Assembly (NCBI RefSeq): GCF_037404875.1
Contig: NZ_JBBELO010000017.1
Location: 103,067-167,066 of the forward strand
Direction: 5' to 3'
Source: Orlajensenia sp037404875
GTDB lineage: Bacteria > Actinomycetota > Actinomycetes > Actinomycetales > Microbacteriaceae
DNA: 64,000 nt
Of this stretch, positions 15,151 through 23,600 are shown in pieces. Below the pieces are notes generated by a model. That model did no database searches. It saw only the letters and a program-made list of their open reading frames with translations, and was not told where the DNA came from. The translations under genes and the position numbers were made by a program. How positions within the stretch are numbered: position 1 is the stretch's first letter; each line of letters starts with the position of its first letter.

Positions 15151-15467
15151 TGATCGAGACGCTGAACGCCCTGGCCGAGCCGAATCGCCTGGCCATCGTC
15201 GAGCTCCTCCGCGACAAGGGACCGCGCTCCGTCGGCGAGATCGCCGCGACGCTCGAACTGCGTCAGCCGTTGGCGTCCAAGCACCTCAAGGTGCTCAGCG
15301 AGGCCGGAGTCGTGGCCTCCCGGGTCGACGCGCAACGGCGCATCTACGACCTCGAGCAGGCCCGTTTCCACGAGATCGACGGCTGGCTCGACAGCTTCGC
15401 CGCCGTGTGGGCCGGGCGCATGGATCGCCTCGAGGCGCATCTTCGCCGCACGGAGGCACCGTCATGA
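15150..15467 (+). CDS. ArsR-family winged-helix repressor
   Basis: The 105-residue protein carries the ArsR pattern: LAEPNRLAIVELLRDKGPRS, recognition helix LRQPLASKHLKVLSEAGVV and wing SRVDAQRRIYDLE. No cysteine metal site is present, so it belongs to the non-metal group usually paired with SRPBCC (AHSA1) genes. The stop overlaps the next start (ATGA), and a palindrome covers its own promoter, so it most likely autoregulates the three-gene operon 15150-16821. The start at 15150 matches a leaderless transcript; longer in-frame extension upstream crosses the promoter and is rejected. Confidence 0.9.
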   Translation: MIETLNALAEPNRLAIVELLRDKGPRSVGEIAATLELRQPLASKHLKVLSEAGVVASRVDAQRRIYDLEQARFHEIDGWLDSFAAVWAGRMDRLEAHLRRTEAPS

Positions 15468-15964
15468 ACACGTTTCGCGTCTCGAAAGACGTCGATCGGC
15501 GCGAGATCACGCTGGAGCGCGAGCTGCCCGCCGACCCCGACCGAGTCTGGCGTTCGTGGACAGTGGCCGAGGAACTCGAGGCCTGGTGGGGGCCGGCGGG
15601 ATGGGTGACGACAGTGCGCTCGCTCGACGTGCGCCCCGGCGGGCTCTGGCACTTCGGCATGGGCCCGACCGGAGAGGAGCCCGAGACCTGGATCCGCTCC
15701 GTCTACAGCGAGGTCATCGATCACGCCGCGCTCGCCTACGTCGAGGGCTTCTCGGATGCGACGGGCGCCGACCTCGACCCTGAGTCGCAGGTCGTGACCG
15801 TGGAGTTCTTCGGGCTCGATCCGGGGCGCACCCGGCTGGTGCTCTGCACCCGATTCTCTTCGCTCGCCCGACTCGAACGCATCGCCGGCATGGGGATGGT
15901 CGAGGGCTGGGAGGGCGGATTCGACCGCCTCGACACGCATCTCACAGAGGGAAGCCGTTCATGA
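15464..15964 (+). CDS. SRPBCC / AHSA1-like START-domain protein
   Basis: Encodes 166 residues. Typical AHSA1 signatures are RELPADPDRVWRSWTVAEEL, the EAWWGPAGW motif and the strand RPGGLWHFGMGP; the C-terminal helix ends ERIAGMGMVEGWEGGFDRL. These proteins form a deep hydrophobic pocket and are nearly always next to an ArsR regulator, as here. Ligand unknown. GGAGG lies 8 nt before the ATG, and both ends overlap neighbouring genes by ATGA. Confidence 0.88.
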   Translation: MNTFRVSKDVDRREITLERELPADPDRVWRSWTVAEELEAWWGPAGWVTTVRSLDVRPGGLWHFGMGPTGEEPETWIRSVYSEVIDHAALAYVEGFSDATGADLDPESQVVTVEFFGLDPGRTRLVLCTRFSSLARLERIAGMGMVEGWEGGFDRLDTHLTEGSRS

Positions 15965-16821
15965 GCACCAACCGAACCACAGGGGCCGACTCGATGCCCG
16001 CCACCACCACATCCGTCGTCGTTTCGGCCGACGGCACGCGCCTGATGACGCAGTCGACCGGCACGGGGCCGCTGCTCGTACTCGTCGACCCCGCCATGGC
16101 GACGCGCGAGAACTCCGCGAAGCTCACGGCCGCCCTGGCCGGGCACTTCACCGTCGTCGGCTACGACCGGCGCGGGCGCGGTGACAGCGACGACGCCGAC
16201 CCCACGGGAACGGATGTCGCGAACGAGGTCGCCGACGTGGCGGCGGTCATCCGTGCACACGGGCAGCCCGCCATCCTCTTCGGCAGCTCATCGGGAGCAG
16301 CCCTCGCCCTCGAGGCGGCCGCCCGCCTCGGCGAGGTCGTGACCGGAGTCTTCCTCTACGAGCCGCCGTTCATCGTCGACGACAGCAGGCCGCCCATTCC
16401 GCACGAACTTCCGGCGCGCATCGCCGCCAACGTGGCCGCCGGCCGGCTGTCCCGCGCCTCGACGGCTTTCTTCCGGGAAGCGGTCGGCGTGCCCGCCGCC
16501 GTCGTGGCCGCGATGCGCGTGACCCCGATGTGGCCGAAGGCGAAGCGCATCGTGCCGACCGTGCGCTACGACTTCGCGGTGCTCGACGGACTGCAGAACG
16601 GTTCACCGCTCCCCGCCGATCGGTGGAACGGCCTCACGGCCTCGGGCGTCGTCATGGTGGGCTCGAGCAGCGAGCCGTTCTTCCACACCGCCGCGCAGGC
16701 GCTCGCTCGCACCCTGCCCTCGATCGAGGCCGAGGTGCTCGAGGGCGGTGACCACGGCACCCCCATGATGTCGCCGCGACCCCTGGCGGAGCGGATCATC
16801 GCCCGGTTCGCTCCCCGCTGA
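15961..16821 (+). CDS. Alpha/beta hydrolase
   Basis: This cytoplasmic hydrolase of 286 residues has an alpha/beta core: VVGYDRRGRGDSDD, the nucleophile elbow FGSSSGAALALEAAARLG, and a C-terminal GGDHGTPMM carrying the probable catalytic His. A small cap domain lies between. Starts by ATGA overlap with the SRPBCC gene and is the last gene of the ArsR-controlled operon. Substrate unknown; the operon may detoxify or sense a hydrophobic ester, which is inference. Confidence 0.85.
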   Translation: MSTNRTTGADSMPATTTSVVVSADGTRLMTQSTGTGPLLVLVDPAMATRENSAKLTAALAGHFTVVGYDRRGRGDSDDADPTGTDVANEVADVAAVIRAHGQPAILFGSSSGAALALEAAARLGEVVTGVFLYEPPFIVDDSRPPIPHELPARIAANVAAGRLSRASTAFFREAVGVPAAVVAAMRVTPMWPKAKRIVPTVRYDFAVLDGLQNGSPLPADRWNGLTASGVVMVGSSSEPFFHTAAQALARTLPSIEAEVLEGGDHGTPMMSPRPLAERIIARFAPR

Positions 16822-16840
16822 ACGGCGCCCCTCCTCGCCG

Positions 16841-16901
16841 CTGAACCATTTGGTCGCCGTTGAGCCGCCAGGAGCGGATCACCGCGCACGAAATGGTTCA
16901 G
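16841..16901. terminator. Inverted repeat between convergent genes, overlapping a stop codon
   Basis: CTGAACCATTT (16841-16851) pairs with AAATGGTTCAG (16891-16901) over a 39-nt GC-rich loop. The right arm contains the stop codon of the carbonic anhydrase gene. It probably serves as a two-way transcription end for the hydrolase (plus) and carbonic anhydrase (minus) operons. Confidence 0.5.
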
Positions 16902-17440
16902 AGGCGGGTGGAGGTGGGCGGCACGACCGGCTCGAGCAGCCCCGTCGTCACGTCGTAGGCATAGCCCGAGACCACGACCTCGGGCGGAAGGAAGGACGCG
17001 TTCCGAATGCGCTGCACGTCGGCCGGCACGGTGACCGCCGGCTCGACGACCGCCGTGTCGCGCAGGAGGGCATCGTCGTGTCCGAGTGCGACGAAACCGG
17101 AGCGCAGGTCCTCGTCCGCCATCAGCGCCGAGCCGCAGTCGGTGTGATGGATGACGACGATCTCGAACCAGCCGGCATCCGGAGTCTTCGTTCGGTGCAG
17201 ATAGATGATCCATGCCAGGTCGTCGAGGAAGGCGGCGTTCGCGCGGCCACCGACCGTTCGGGCCACGATGGCGTCTCCGAGGTCCAGCCCGAGGATGGCG
17301 GCGGGATCCACGCGCGGATCGATGCAGGTGAGGATGTAGAGCTGCCGGTTCGGAAGGAACGGGATGGCCGGCACCCGCTCCTTCGCCGGGGTGGCAGCGA
17401 ATGATCGATTCCGGGCCAGCAGCGCCTCGAGCCCGCTCAT
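16898..17440 (-). CDS. Beta-class carbonic anhydrase-like protein
   Basis: A product of 180 residues contains the beta-carbonic anhydrase zinc site: Cys39, Asp41 and Arg43 in LTCIDPRVDP, and His99 plus Cys102 in IHHTDCGSA. NRQLYILTCIDPR and GDAIVARTVGGRAN are typical. The family interconverts CO2 and bicarbonate; this short form resembles the Rv1284 group. Its ATG at 17440 overlaps the stop of the upstream hydrolase gene (ATGA). The stop lies in the right arm of an inverted repeat. Co-transcription with a hydrolase under a GlxA-type regulator is unusual for a housekeeping carbonic anhydrase. Confidence 0.88.
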   Translation of the reverse strand: MSGLEALLARNRSFAATPAKERVPAIPFLPNRQLYILTCIDPRVDPAAILGLDLGDAIVARTVGGRANAAFLDDLAWIIYLHRTKTPDAGWFEIVVIHHTDCGSALMADEDLRSGFVALGHDDALLRDTAVVEPAVTVPADVQRIRNASFLPPEVVVSGYAYDVTTGLLEPVVPPTSTRL

Positions 17441-18162
17441 GCTGCCGCCTCGATCGAGGCGACCGACTGCACCGCGGCGATGATCGTGGCGGCGACGACG
17501 TCGGGATGCGACAGAGGAACGGCATGGGAGGACTCCACCTCGACGATCCTCGAGCCGGCGCGCTCGGCCATGAATCGCAGGGTTCTCGTAGGGATGGAGC
17601 GATCGGCGGTCGAGACGACCGACCAGCTCGGCAGCGCACTCCACGATGGACTCCCGGTGAAGCTGCCACCCAGCGTGGCTGGATCGAAGGCGTGCTGCGC
17701 CGCCGCCATCACCGCCGCGTGCGCGGGAGACACGTCGGCCGCGTAGACGGAGGCGAACCTCTCCGGGCGCAGGGTCACCTGGTGGCCGTCGAGATACGGT
17801 CGAACCACGAGATTCTCCGGGGTCAACTCGCTTCCAGGTAAGAGCCCGTTCAGGCCCGCGGCCGTCTCGCCGGCATCCTGCTGGAAGGCCGCGACGAAGA
17901 CGAGCGCGCGCACGGCGTCGGTGACGGCCTGCGGTGCCGAGATCACCGAGCCCGCGTACGAGTGCGCAACGAGCACGACGGGGCCCTCGACCGCGTCGAG
18001 CACGCTCCGCACCGCGGCCGCGTCCTCGTCGAAGGTGCGCATGGGCAGCGCCGGCGCGGTGGCGGGGATCTCGGCGGCCTGAAGGAGCGCCAGAACGGGA
18101 TGCCAGACGGAGGCATCGGTCAATGCACCGTGAACCAGCACGGCGGTGGGTTGAGAGGTCAT
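17437..18162 (-). CDS. Alpha/beta hydrolase (EstC/methylesterase-like)
   Basis: The predicted protein has 241 residues. VLVHGALTDASVW begins the fold, VVLVAHSYAGSVIS is the nucleophile elbow (Ser in HSYAG), and SSHAVPLSHPDVVA carries the C-terminal His. The pattern is that of EstC-like and plant methylesterase-like hydrolases of soil actinobacteria. ATG at 18162 is used because the family pattern starts there. It overlaps the carbonic anhydrase gene and follows the GlxA-type regulator on the same strand after 131 bp. Substrate unknown. Confidence 0.85.
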   Translation of the reverse strand: MTSQPTAVLVHGALTDASVWHPVLALLQAAEIPATAPALPMRTFDEDAAAVRSVLDAVEGPVVLVAHSYAGSVISAPQAVTDAVRALVFVAAFQQDAGETAAGLNGLLPGSELTPENLVVRPYLDGHQVTLRPERFASVYAADVSPAHAAVMAAAQHAFDPATLGGSFTGSPSWSALPSWSVVSTADRSIPTRTLRFMAERAGSRIVEVESSHAVPLSHPDVVAATIIAAVQSVASIEAAA

Positions 18163-18293
18163 GCCTCGATCGTCGTCGCCGAGGCGATGGCGGCAGAGGC
18201 GTAGATGTGCCACCGACCGAAAGGATGCTGCCGCTGCGCGGAGCAGGAGCCCGTCACGCCGCGCGACTCTGGGCCCGGCGCCGCGGGTATGCG

Positions 18294-19244
18294 TCAGCCA
18301 TCAGAGGTTCGGAACTGCCGACGATAGGCGGCGGGGCTCACCCCGGTGGCGCGACGGAACTGCATCCGCAGGTTGGCGGCCGTGCCGAAGCCGGCGCTGC
18401 CGGCCACGGCATCCACACTGAGCGCGGTGGCTTCGAGCAGCTCACGTGCCCGTTCGACTCGGCGCTCCTGCAGCCATGCCAGCGGGGTCGTGCCCGTTCG
18501 GTTCCGAAAGAGACGGTGGAACGCTCGTACCGACAGGTGGGCGTGATCGGCCATCTCGGTGACGGTCAGCGGCGTGGCCAGCTCACGGAGGATCCACTGC
18601 TGGGCATCGGCCAGCCGGTCATCGTGGGGAGGCGCCGGCGGCGCCTCGGTGAACTGGGCCTGGCCGCCTTCACGGTGCGGAGCCGCGACGATCCGGCGCG
18701 CGACGTGGTTCGCGATCGCCGGGCCGAGATGGCTGCGCAGCATGTGGAGGGCGAGGTCGACGCCGGCCGTCACCCCGCCAGAGGTGAGCACGGAGCCGTT
18801 GTCGATGAAGAAGGCGTCTCGATCGACCTGCACCTCGGGGTATTGCTCGGCCAGCGTGTCGAGCAGCGACCAATGCGTCGTCACCCGAAGACCGGCCAAG
18901 ACCCCGGCCTGGGCGAGGGCGAACGCGCCGGAGCAGATCGAGACCATCTGAGCACCGCGGCGGGCGGCCCGGCGCAGCTCGTCGAGCGCGACCGGATCGA
19001 CCCGCCTCGCCGCGGCATTCGACCAGCCGGGAACGACGGCGATATCGGCGCCGCGCAGCAGGCTCGCGTCCCCGTCGGGGATCACCTGCGTTCCACCGGC
19101 GACCGCTACCGGCCCTCCATCGACGGAGCAGGTCGCCACGTCGTAGAACTCCGGGACCTCGCGCGCGAAGACGTGCATGGGGATGGCGAAGTCGAGCGGC
19201 AGAACGCCATCGAGCAGCAACACGACCATCCGTCGGCGATTCAT
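18294..19244 (-). CDS. GlxA-family regulator: DJ-1/PfpI domain plus AraC helix-turn-helix
   Basis: Two domains fill 316 residues. The N-terminal amidase-like domain (about 1-180) has VVLLLDGVLPLDFAIPMHVF, IAVVPGW and the nucleophile-elbow cysteine in VSICSGAFALAQAG. The C-terminal AraC domain (about 215-310) has ATPLTVTEMADHAHLSVRAF then FHRLFRNRTGTTP, and VAGSAGFGTAANLRMQFRR. GlxA-type proteins sense small molecules such as amino acid or betaine derivatives and activate nearby genes. The likely targets are the hydrolase and carbonic anhydrase genes just downstream on the same strand. Confidence 0.9.
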   Translation of the reverse strand: MNRRRMVVLLLDGVLPLDFAIPMHVFAREVPEFYDVATCSVDGGPVAVAGGTQVIPDGDASLLRGADIAVVPGWSNAAARRVDPVALDELRRAARRGAQMVSICSGAFALAQAGVLAGLRVTTHWSLLDTLAEQYPEVQVDRDAFFIDNGSVLTSGGVTAGVDLALHMLRSHLGPAIANHVARRIVAAPHREGGQAQFTEAPPAPPHDDRLADAQQWILRELATPLTVTEMADHAHLSVRAFHRLFRNRTGTTPLAWLQERRVERARELLEATALSVDAVAGSAGFGTAANLRMQFRRATGVSPAAYRRQFRTSDG

Positions 19245-19569
19245 GGCACGATCCTTCCTGCCACAACGATAGCGTCCGACGAGAGGATGCGCGCCGGGGT
19301 GGGGCGACGCAACCGGAGGCCCGCACTACCCCCTCTCTGGGGGCACTCGTCGGGGGTGGGGCGGCGATAAGGTCGCTCGTATCCCGAACTGAGCACCCTT
19401 CAGTTCTCGCACGCGTCGAATGTCGTCGCTCCCTGGCGGAGGCGTCCGCGCGCACCATCCATCACATCCGTTACCTGTACACCCGAAATGCAGGGAATGA
19501 CATGACGTTCTCCCCCGCGCGCTGCGGCGCGCCTCTCCGTGCGAGCCTGCGCGGGCGTCGAGGCCGGCG
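19245..19569 (+). promoter_or_regulatory. Upstream region of the sugar transferase gene with shared palindromes
   Basis: This 325-bp non-coding stretch holds CCCCC-TCTCT-GGGGG (19329-19343), CCCGAACTGA (19383-19392) and CCTGTACACCCGAAATGCAG (from 19474, with one more G), whose ends CCTG/CAGG are inverted. All three recur, in the same order, before the glycan gene at 25271. This points to common control of the two plus-strand glycan units. No clear -35/-10 pair was identified. Confidence 0.55.
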
Positions 19570-21084
19570 ATGAGCAGCCTCTCGAGTTCACCCCACCCCG
19601 AACCCCTGCCGGCACTGCGGCTGGTCGACGTTCCCCGCGCGACGCCGCGCGCTCCTGAAACGCGACGCAGCTGGCGGGAGCGCTACCGCCGGCGGCTGAG
19701 AGCGACGGATGTGAGCACCGTCGTCGCGCTCGTCGCGGCGGCTGCCCTGGCCCCGCTCGACGGGCGACCGGCCGCCTTCGGCCTGTCGGCATCCGCTACC
19801 GTCAACGCTCTCGTCGGCGTACTGGTGCTGACGGCCTGGCTCACTGCACTCTCCGCCTTCCGCACCCGCGACCCACGCGTCATCGGTGCGGGAGCGACCG
19901 AGTACAAGCGCGTCGTCGGAGCGAGCCTCACCGCCTTCGGACTGCTCGCGATCGTCTTCCTGTTCGCCCACGCGGATGTCTCGCGCAAGTACCTCGCCAT
20001 CGCCATTCCGATCGGCGTCACCACGCTCGTACTCGAGCGCTGGGCGTGGCGGCAGTGGCTGCTCACGCGGCGAGCCGACGGCCACTACCTCTCGCGCGCC
20101 ATCGTGGTCGGGGCACGGGACGACATCGCCTTCGTCGTCACGCAGATCGGCGCCTCTCTCGGCGCCGGGTACGCCGTGGTCGGAGCCATCGCCGACTCCC
20201 GCGACGAGGGAGACGTGGTCGTGGGAGCAGGGCGGGTGCCCGTCGTGGGCCACATGCACACCGTGGCGGATGCTGCGCGTCGGCTGCACGCCGACGTCGT
20301 CATCGTCGCCGGCCAGCCACGGGGAGGCGGCAACGTCATCCGGGAGCTCGGCTGGCAACTGGAGGGCACCGAGACGGAGCTCGTGATCTCGAACCGGCTG
20401 GCCGATATCGCCGGCCCCCGCATCCACTTCCGGCCGGTCGACGGCCTTCCGCTCATCCATGTCGAGGTGCCCAACTACGAGGGCGGCCGGCACGCGCTCA
20501 AGCGCACCCTCGACGTCGTGCTGAGCGCCATCGCGATCGTCGCGCTGGCGCCGCTGTTCCTCGCGATCGCGATCGCCGTCAAGGTCGACAGCAGGGGGCC
20601 CGTCTTCTTCCGGCAGGAGCGCTGCGGTCGCGGAGGCGAGACCTTCCGCATGGTCAAGTTCCGATCGATGGTCACGACCGCCGAGAGCGACCTCGCCGCC
20701 CTGCGCGCACTCAATGAGGGCTCCGGCCTGCTGTTCAAGCTGCGCAACGACCCGCGCGTGACCCGCGTCGGCCGGGTGCTGCGCACCTACTCCCTCGACG
20801 AGCTGCCGCAGATCTGGAACATCCTCATCGGCGACATGAGCATCGTGGGGCCGCGCCCGCCGTTGCCGAGCGAGGTGCGCGCCTACGAGGGCGATGTGCA
20901 CCGCAGGCTCTACATCAAGCCCGGGCTGACGGGCATGTGGCAGATCAACGGCCGCTCCGACCTCAGCTGGGAGGAGAGCGTGCGGCTCGACCTCTACTAC
21001 GTCGAGAACTGGTCGCTCACCGGCGACCTGGTCATCATGTGGCGCACCCTCAAGGTGCTGTTGCATCCGAACGGCGCGTACTGA
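19570..21084 (+). CDS. Polyprenyl-phosphate sugar-1-phosphate transferase (WbaP/CpsE type)
   Basis: A 504-residue membrane protein is predicted. The first 170 residues hold about four membrane helices, followed by a CoA-binding-like Rossmann part (SRAIVVGARDDIAFVV), a fifth helix (VVLSAIAIVALAPLFLAIAI) and the cytoplasmic bacterial sugar transferase domain: GPVFFRQERCGRGGETFRM, KFRSM, YSLDELPQIWNILIGDMSIV then GPRPPLP, and KPGLTGMWQINGRSDL. It moves a hexose-1-phosphate from a nucleotide sugar to undecaprenyl phosphate, the first step of exopolysaccharide or O-chain assembly. Length is normal. It heads the plus-strand glycan unit under the shared palindromes. Confidence 0.93.
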   Translation: MSSLSSSPHPEPLPALRLVDVPRATPRAPETRRSWRERYRRRLRATDVSTVVALVAAAALAPLDGRPAAFGLSASATVNALVGVLVLTAWLTALSAFRTRDPRVIGAGATEYKRVVGASLTAFGLLAIVFLFAHADVSRKYLAIAIPIGVTTLVLERWAWRQWLLTRRADGHYLSRAIVVGARDDIAFVVTQIGASLGAGYAVVGAIADSRDEGDVVVGAGRVPVVGHMHTVADAARRLHADVVIVAGQPRGGGNVIRELGWQLEGTETELVISNRLADIAGPRIHFRPVDGLPLIHVEVPNYEGGRHALKRTLDVVLSAIAIVALAPLFLAIAIAVKVDSRGPVFFRQERCGRGGETFRMVKFRSMVTTAESDLAALRALNEGSGLLFKLRNDPRVTRVGRVLRTYSLDELPQIWNILIGDMSIVGPRPPLPSEVRAYEGDVHRRLYIKPGLTGMWQINGRSDLSWEESVRLDLYYVENWSLTGDLVIMWRTLKVLLHPNGAY

Positions 21085-21121
21085 CACCGACCGAAACCAC
21101 CACCCGCCGGAGGCACGATCG

Positions 21122-21751
21122 ATGAGCACCGACACCCGCGCCGAGAACAGCGGCGCGACATCCGCCGCGCGCATCGCAGCAAGCGCCGACGTCGACGAGA
21201 CGGCGCAGCTCGGCGACGGCACAGTGGTCTGGCATCTCGCACAGGTGCGCGAGCACGCGGTCGTGGGCAGCGGATGCATCATCGGCCGCGGTGCCTACGT
21301 CGGCCCGGGCGTGCGCATCGGCCGCAACTGCAAGCTGCAGAACCATGCACTCGTGTACGAGCCGGCCGTGCTCGAAGACGGCGTGTTCGTGGGACCGGCG
21401 GTGGTCTTCACGAACGACGAGTTCCCCCGTGCCGTGAATCCGGACGGTTCACTCAAGAGCGCGGCCGACTGGCATGCTGTCGGGGTGCACGTGGCCGAGG
21501 GCGCGGCCATCGGCGCCCGAGCGGTCTGCATCGCGCCCGTGCGCATCGGGCGCTGGGCGCTCGTCGCGGCGGGTGCCGTTGTCACGCGTGACGTGCCCGA
21601 CTTCGCGATCGTGCGCGGCGTGCCGGCCCGCCGCGTGGGCTGGGTCGGCCGTGCGGGCGTACCGCTTGAGCGAGGGTCCGATGGCACGCACGTCTGCCCG
21701 CAGACGGGTGAGCGCTACGTCGAACACGACGGCATCCTGCGCGAGGCATGA
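21122..21751 (+). CDS. WlbB/WbpD-like UDP-sugar N-acetyltransferase (left-handed beta helix)
   Basis: A 209-residue hexapeptide-repeat protein is predicted. Repeats run from QLGDGTVVWHLAQVREHAVV to APVRIGRWALVAAGAVVTRD, with the family landmark VVFTNDEFPRAVNP and C-terminal FAIVRGVPARRVGWVGRAG. WlbB/WbpD acetylates the 3-amino group of UDP-2-acetamido-3-amino-2,3-dideoxy-glucuronate. GGAGG lies about 9 nt before the ATG at 21122, and the gene follows the sugar transferase by 37 bp. The Gfo/Idh dehydrogenase at 23601 could supply the keto precursor; the aminotransferase of that pathway is not in the window. Confidence 0.87.
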   Translation: MSTDTRAENSGATSAARIAASADVDETAQLGDGTVVWHLAQVREHAVVGSGCIIGRGAYVGPGVRIGRNCKLQNHALVYEPAVLEDGVFVGPAVVFTNDEFPRAVNPDGSLKSAADWHAVGVHVAEGAAIGARAVCIAPVRIGRWALVAAGAVVTRDVPDFAIVRGVPARRVGWVGRAGVPLERGSDGTHVCPQTGERYVEHDGILREA

Positions 21752-21779
21752 AGCATGCCGAAGTATGCCGGTGGCGGCA

Positions 21780-22973
21780 TCATGCCGGCGTCAGTACCGA
21801 GGCCACGATGTGACGAGCGATCTCGAGCGACGCCGTCGCCGCCGGCGACGGTGCGTTGAGCACGTGCACCTGTCGGTGGCCACGCTGGATGACGAAGTCG
21901 TCGGCGAGCGCGCCGTCTCGCCGCACCGCTTGGGCACGCACGCCAGAACCAGCAGGCTGCAGGTCGTCGACGGTGATCTCGGGAACGAGCCGCGCAAGGC
22001 TGCGCGCGAACAGCACCGGGGAGAGTGAGCGGGCGACCTCGGCCACGCCCGTGCCGAGGTTGCGGGACGCCATGCGCAGGAAGCCGCGGTACGTGAGTGC
22101 CTCCCACGCGTCACCGAGGCGGATGTCGCGCCACCGGTACCCCTCGCGGGCGAGCGCGAGCACCGCGTTGGGGCCTGCGTGCACTGCGCCATCCACGCCG
22201 CGGGTGAGGTGCACTCCGAGAAAGGGCAGCTCAGGGTCGGGTACCGGGTAGATGAGGCCGTTCACGAGGTGTCGTCGTTCGGGAACGAGCTCGTAGTACT
22301 CGCCCCGGAAGGGAACGATGCGCACGTCGGGACGCACGCCGGCGAGCACGGCGACCCGGTCGGCCTGCAGTCCGGCGCAATTGACGAGCAGGTCGGCGCG
22401 CTCCTCACCGCGGGAGTGCCGCACGAGCACGCCATCGTTCAGGGAACGGATCTCGCTGACCTCAGCCCCGGTGAGCAGTCGGGCTCCGCGGTGCTCTGCC
22501 TGCGCGGCCAGGGCCCGCGATACGGCGCCGTAGTCGATGATGCCGGTCGATTCCACACGCAACGCGCGCAGCACTCGGGCGTGCGGCTCCCACTCGCGCG
22601 CCTCCTCGGCAGAGAGCAGGCGCGCCGGCACGCCGTTCGCCTCGGCCCGCTCTGCCAGCGCCTGCAACCGCGGCAGTTCCTCGTCGCGGGTGGCGACGAT
22701 GAGCTTTCCCGGTACCCCGAAGGGGATGTCGTGCTCGGCGGCGAAGCGTTTCATCGATTCGTTGCCCGCCACGCACAGTCGCGCCTTGAGCGAGCCAGGA
22801 GCGTAGTACGGGCCGGCATGGATGACGCCGGAGTTGTGTCCCGTCTGGTGTGCGGCCCAGCCGGCCTCCTTCTCGAGCACGGTCACGGCCTGGCCGGTGC
22901 GCGTGAGGCGTTCGGCGATGGCCAGCCCGAGGATGCCGCCACCGATGATGACGACCCGGGACGGCGCGCTCAT
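21780..22973 (-). CDS. lhgO: LhgO-like FAD-dependent L-2-hydroxyglutarate oxidase
   Basis: The predicted enzyme has 397 residues. The Rossmann FAD motif is VVIIGGGILGLAIAERL; the family-specific stretch is AAHQTGHNSGVIHAGPYYAP; later landmarks are LLVNCAGLQADRVA and PFRGEYYELVPERR then GLIYPVPDPELPFLGVHLT. LhgO oxidises L-2-hydroxyglutarate to 2-oxoglutarate with FAD, feeding electrons to the membrane. Here it is the last gene of a minus-strand unit with a NeuD-like acetyltransferase (ATGA overlap) and a sugar dehydrogenase. The WlbA dehydrogenase of known pathways recycles NADH by using 2-oxoglutarate and makes 2-hydroxyglutarate, so an oxidase here could close that cycle. That link is an inference. 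Confidence 0.88.
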   Translation of the reverse strand: MSAPSRVVIIGGGILGLAIAERLTRTGQAVTVLEKEAGWAAHQTGHNSGVIHAGPYYAPGSLKARLCVAGNESMKRFAAEHDIPFGVPGKLIVATRDEELPRLQALAERAEANGVPARLLSAEEAREWEPHARVLRALRVESTGIIDYGAVSRALAAQAEHRGARLLTGAEVSEIRSLNDGVLVRHSRGEERADLLVNCAGLQADRVAVLAGVRPDVRIVPFRGEYYELVPERRHLVNGLIYPVPDPELPFLGVHLTRGVDGAVHAGPNAVLALAREGYRWRDIRLGDAWEALTYRGFLRMASRNLGTGVAEVARSLSPVLFARSLARLVPEITVDDLQPAGSGVRAQAVRRDGALADDFVIQRGHRQVHVLNAPSPAATASLEIARHIVASVLTPA

Positions 22974-23596
22974 CGCTGTGCCAGCCGGCGCGCCGGAACG
23001 CCCGCCCAGGTCTCGCCGTCGGGAACGTCGCCGAGAACGGCGGCTCCCATGCCGATGGTCGCACCCGCGCCGATCCGCACGGTCTGCCGCACGCTCACGT
23101 TCATGCCCAGGTAGGCAGCCTCCCCGACCCGCACGCCGCCTCCGAGCGCGACTCCGGTTGCGATGGTCACGAAGTCCTCCAGGATGTCGTCATGGGTGAG
23201 GGTCACGTTCGGCATGAGCACCGAATGGCGCCCCACGGAAACATCAGCGGTGAGTACCGCTCCCTTCAACAGGATACTTCCCGCGCCGACCGTGCATCCC
23301 TCGGGAATCCGCACGGCATCCGCCAGCACGGTGCCGAAACGGTCTTCGGTGACCCCGAGAGCCTCGAGGCGCTCCACGATGCGGCGTCGCCCCGCGCCGG
23401 CCCCGACACAGACGACGAGGTGTTCCGAGCGGCCTGCGGCGTCGTCGATCCCACCGAGCACCGGCAGGCCGGCGAGTTTCGTTCCGTGCACCTCCGGGTC
23501 GTCGTCGAGGACGCCGACGACGCACCACCCGGGCAGCGTCGAGCGAGCCACCTCGCGCGCGAGGCCGCTCGCCGCGAGCAGGAGAAGATCGGGCAC
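22970..23596 (-). CDS. NeuD-like sugar O/N-acetyltransferase
   Basis: Encodes 208 residues. The N-terminal PglD/NeuD Rossmann-like part reads LLLLAASGLAREVARSTL and VLDDDPEVHGTKLAGLPVLG; a left-handed beta-helix follows (VRIPEGCTVGAGSILLKGAV, SVGRHSVLMPNVTLTHDDIL, VRIGAGATIGMGAAVLGDVP) and the end is WAGVPARRL. Enzymes of this type acetylate nucleotide-linked amino sugars or sialic acid. It begins 4 bp after the upstream dehydrogenase stop and overlaps the LhgO gene, making one operon. Substrate presumed to be a product of the dehydrogenase branch. Confidence 0.87.
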   Translation of the reverse strand: MPDLLLLAASGLAREVARSTLPGWCVVGVLDDDPEVHGTKLAGLPVLGGIDDAAGRSEHLVVCVGAGAGRRRIVERLEALGVTEDRFGTVLADAVRIPEGCTVGAGSILLKGAVLTADVSVGRHSVLMPNVTLTHDDILEDFVTIATGVALGGGVRVGEAAYLGMNVSVRQTVRIGAGATIGMGAAVLGDVPDGETWAGVPARRLAQR

Positions 23597-23600
23597 CGGC

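Noticed and set aside
19588..21282. 564-codon open frame on the minus strand
   Set aside because: Antisense to the sugar transferase, Asp/Gly/Arg-rich, no fold pattern.
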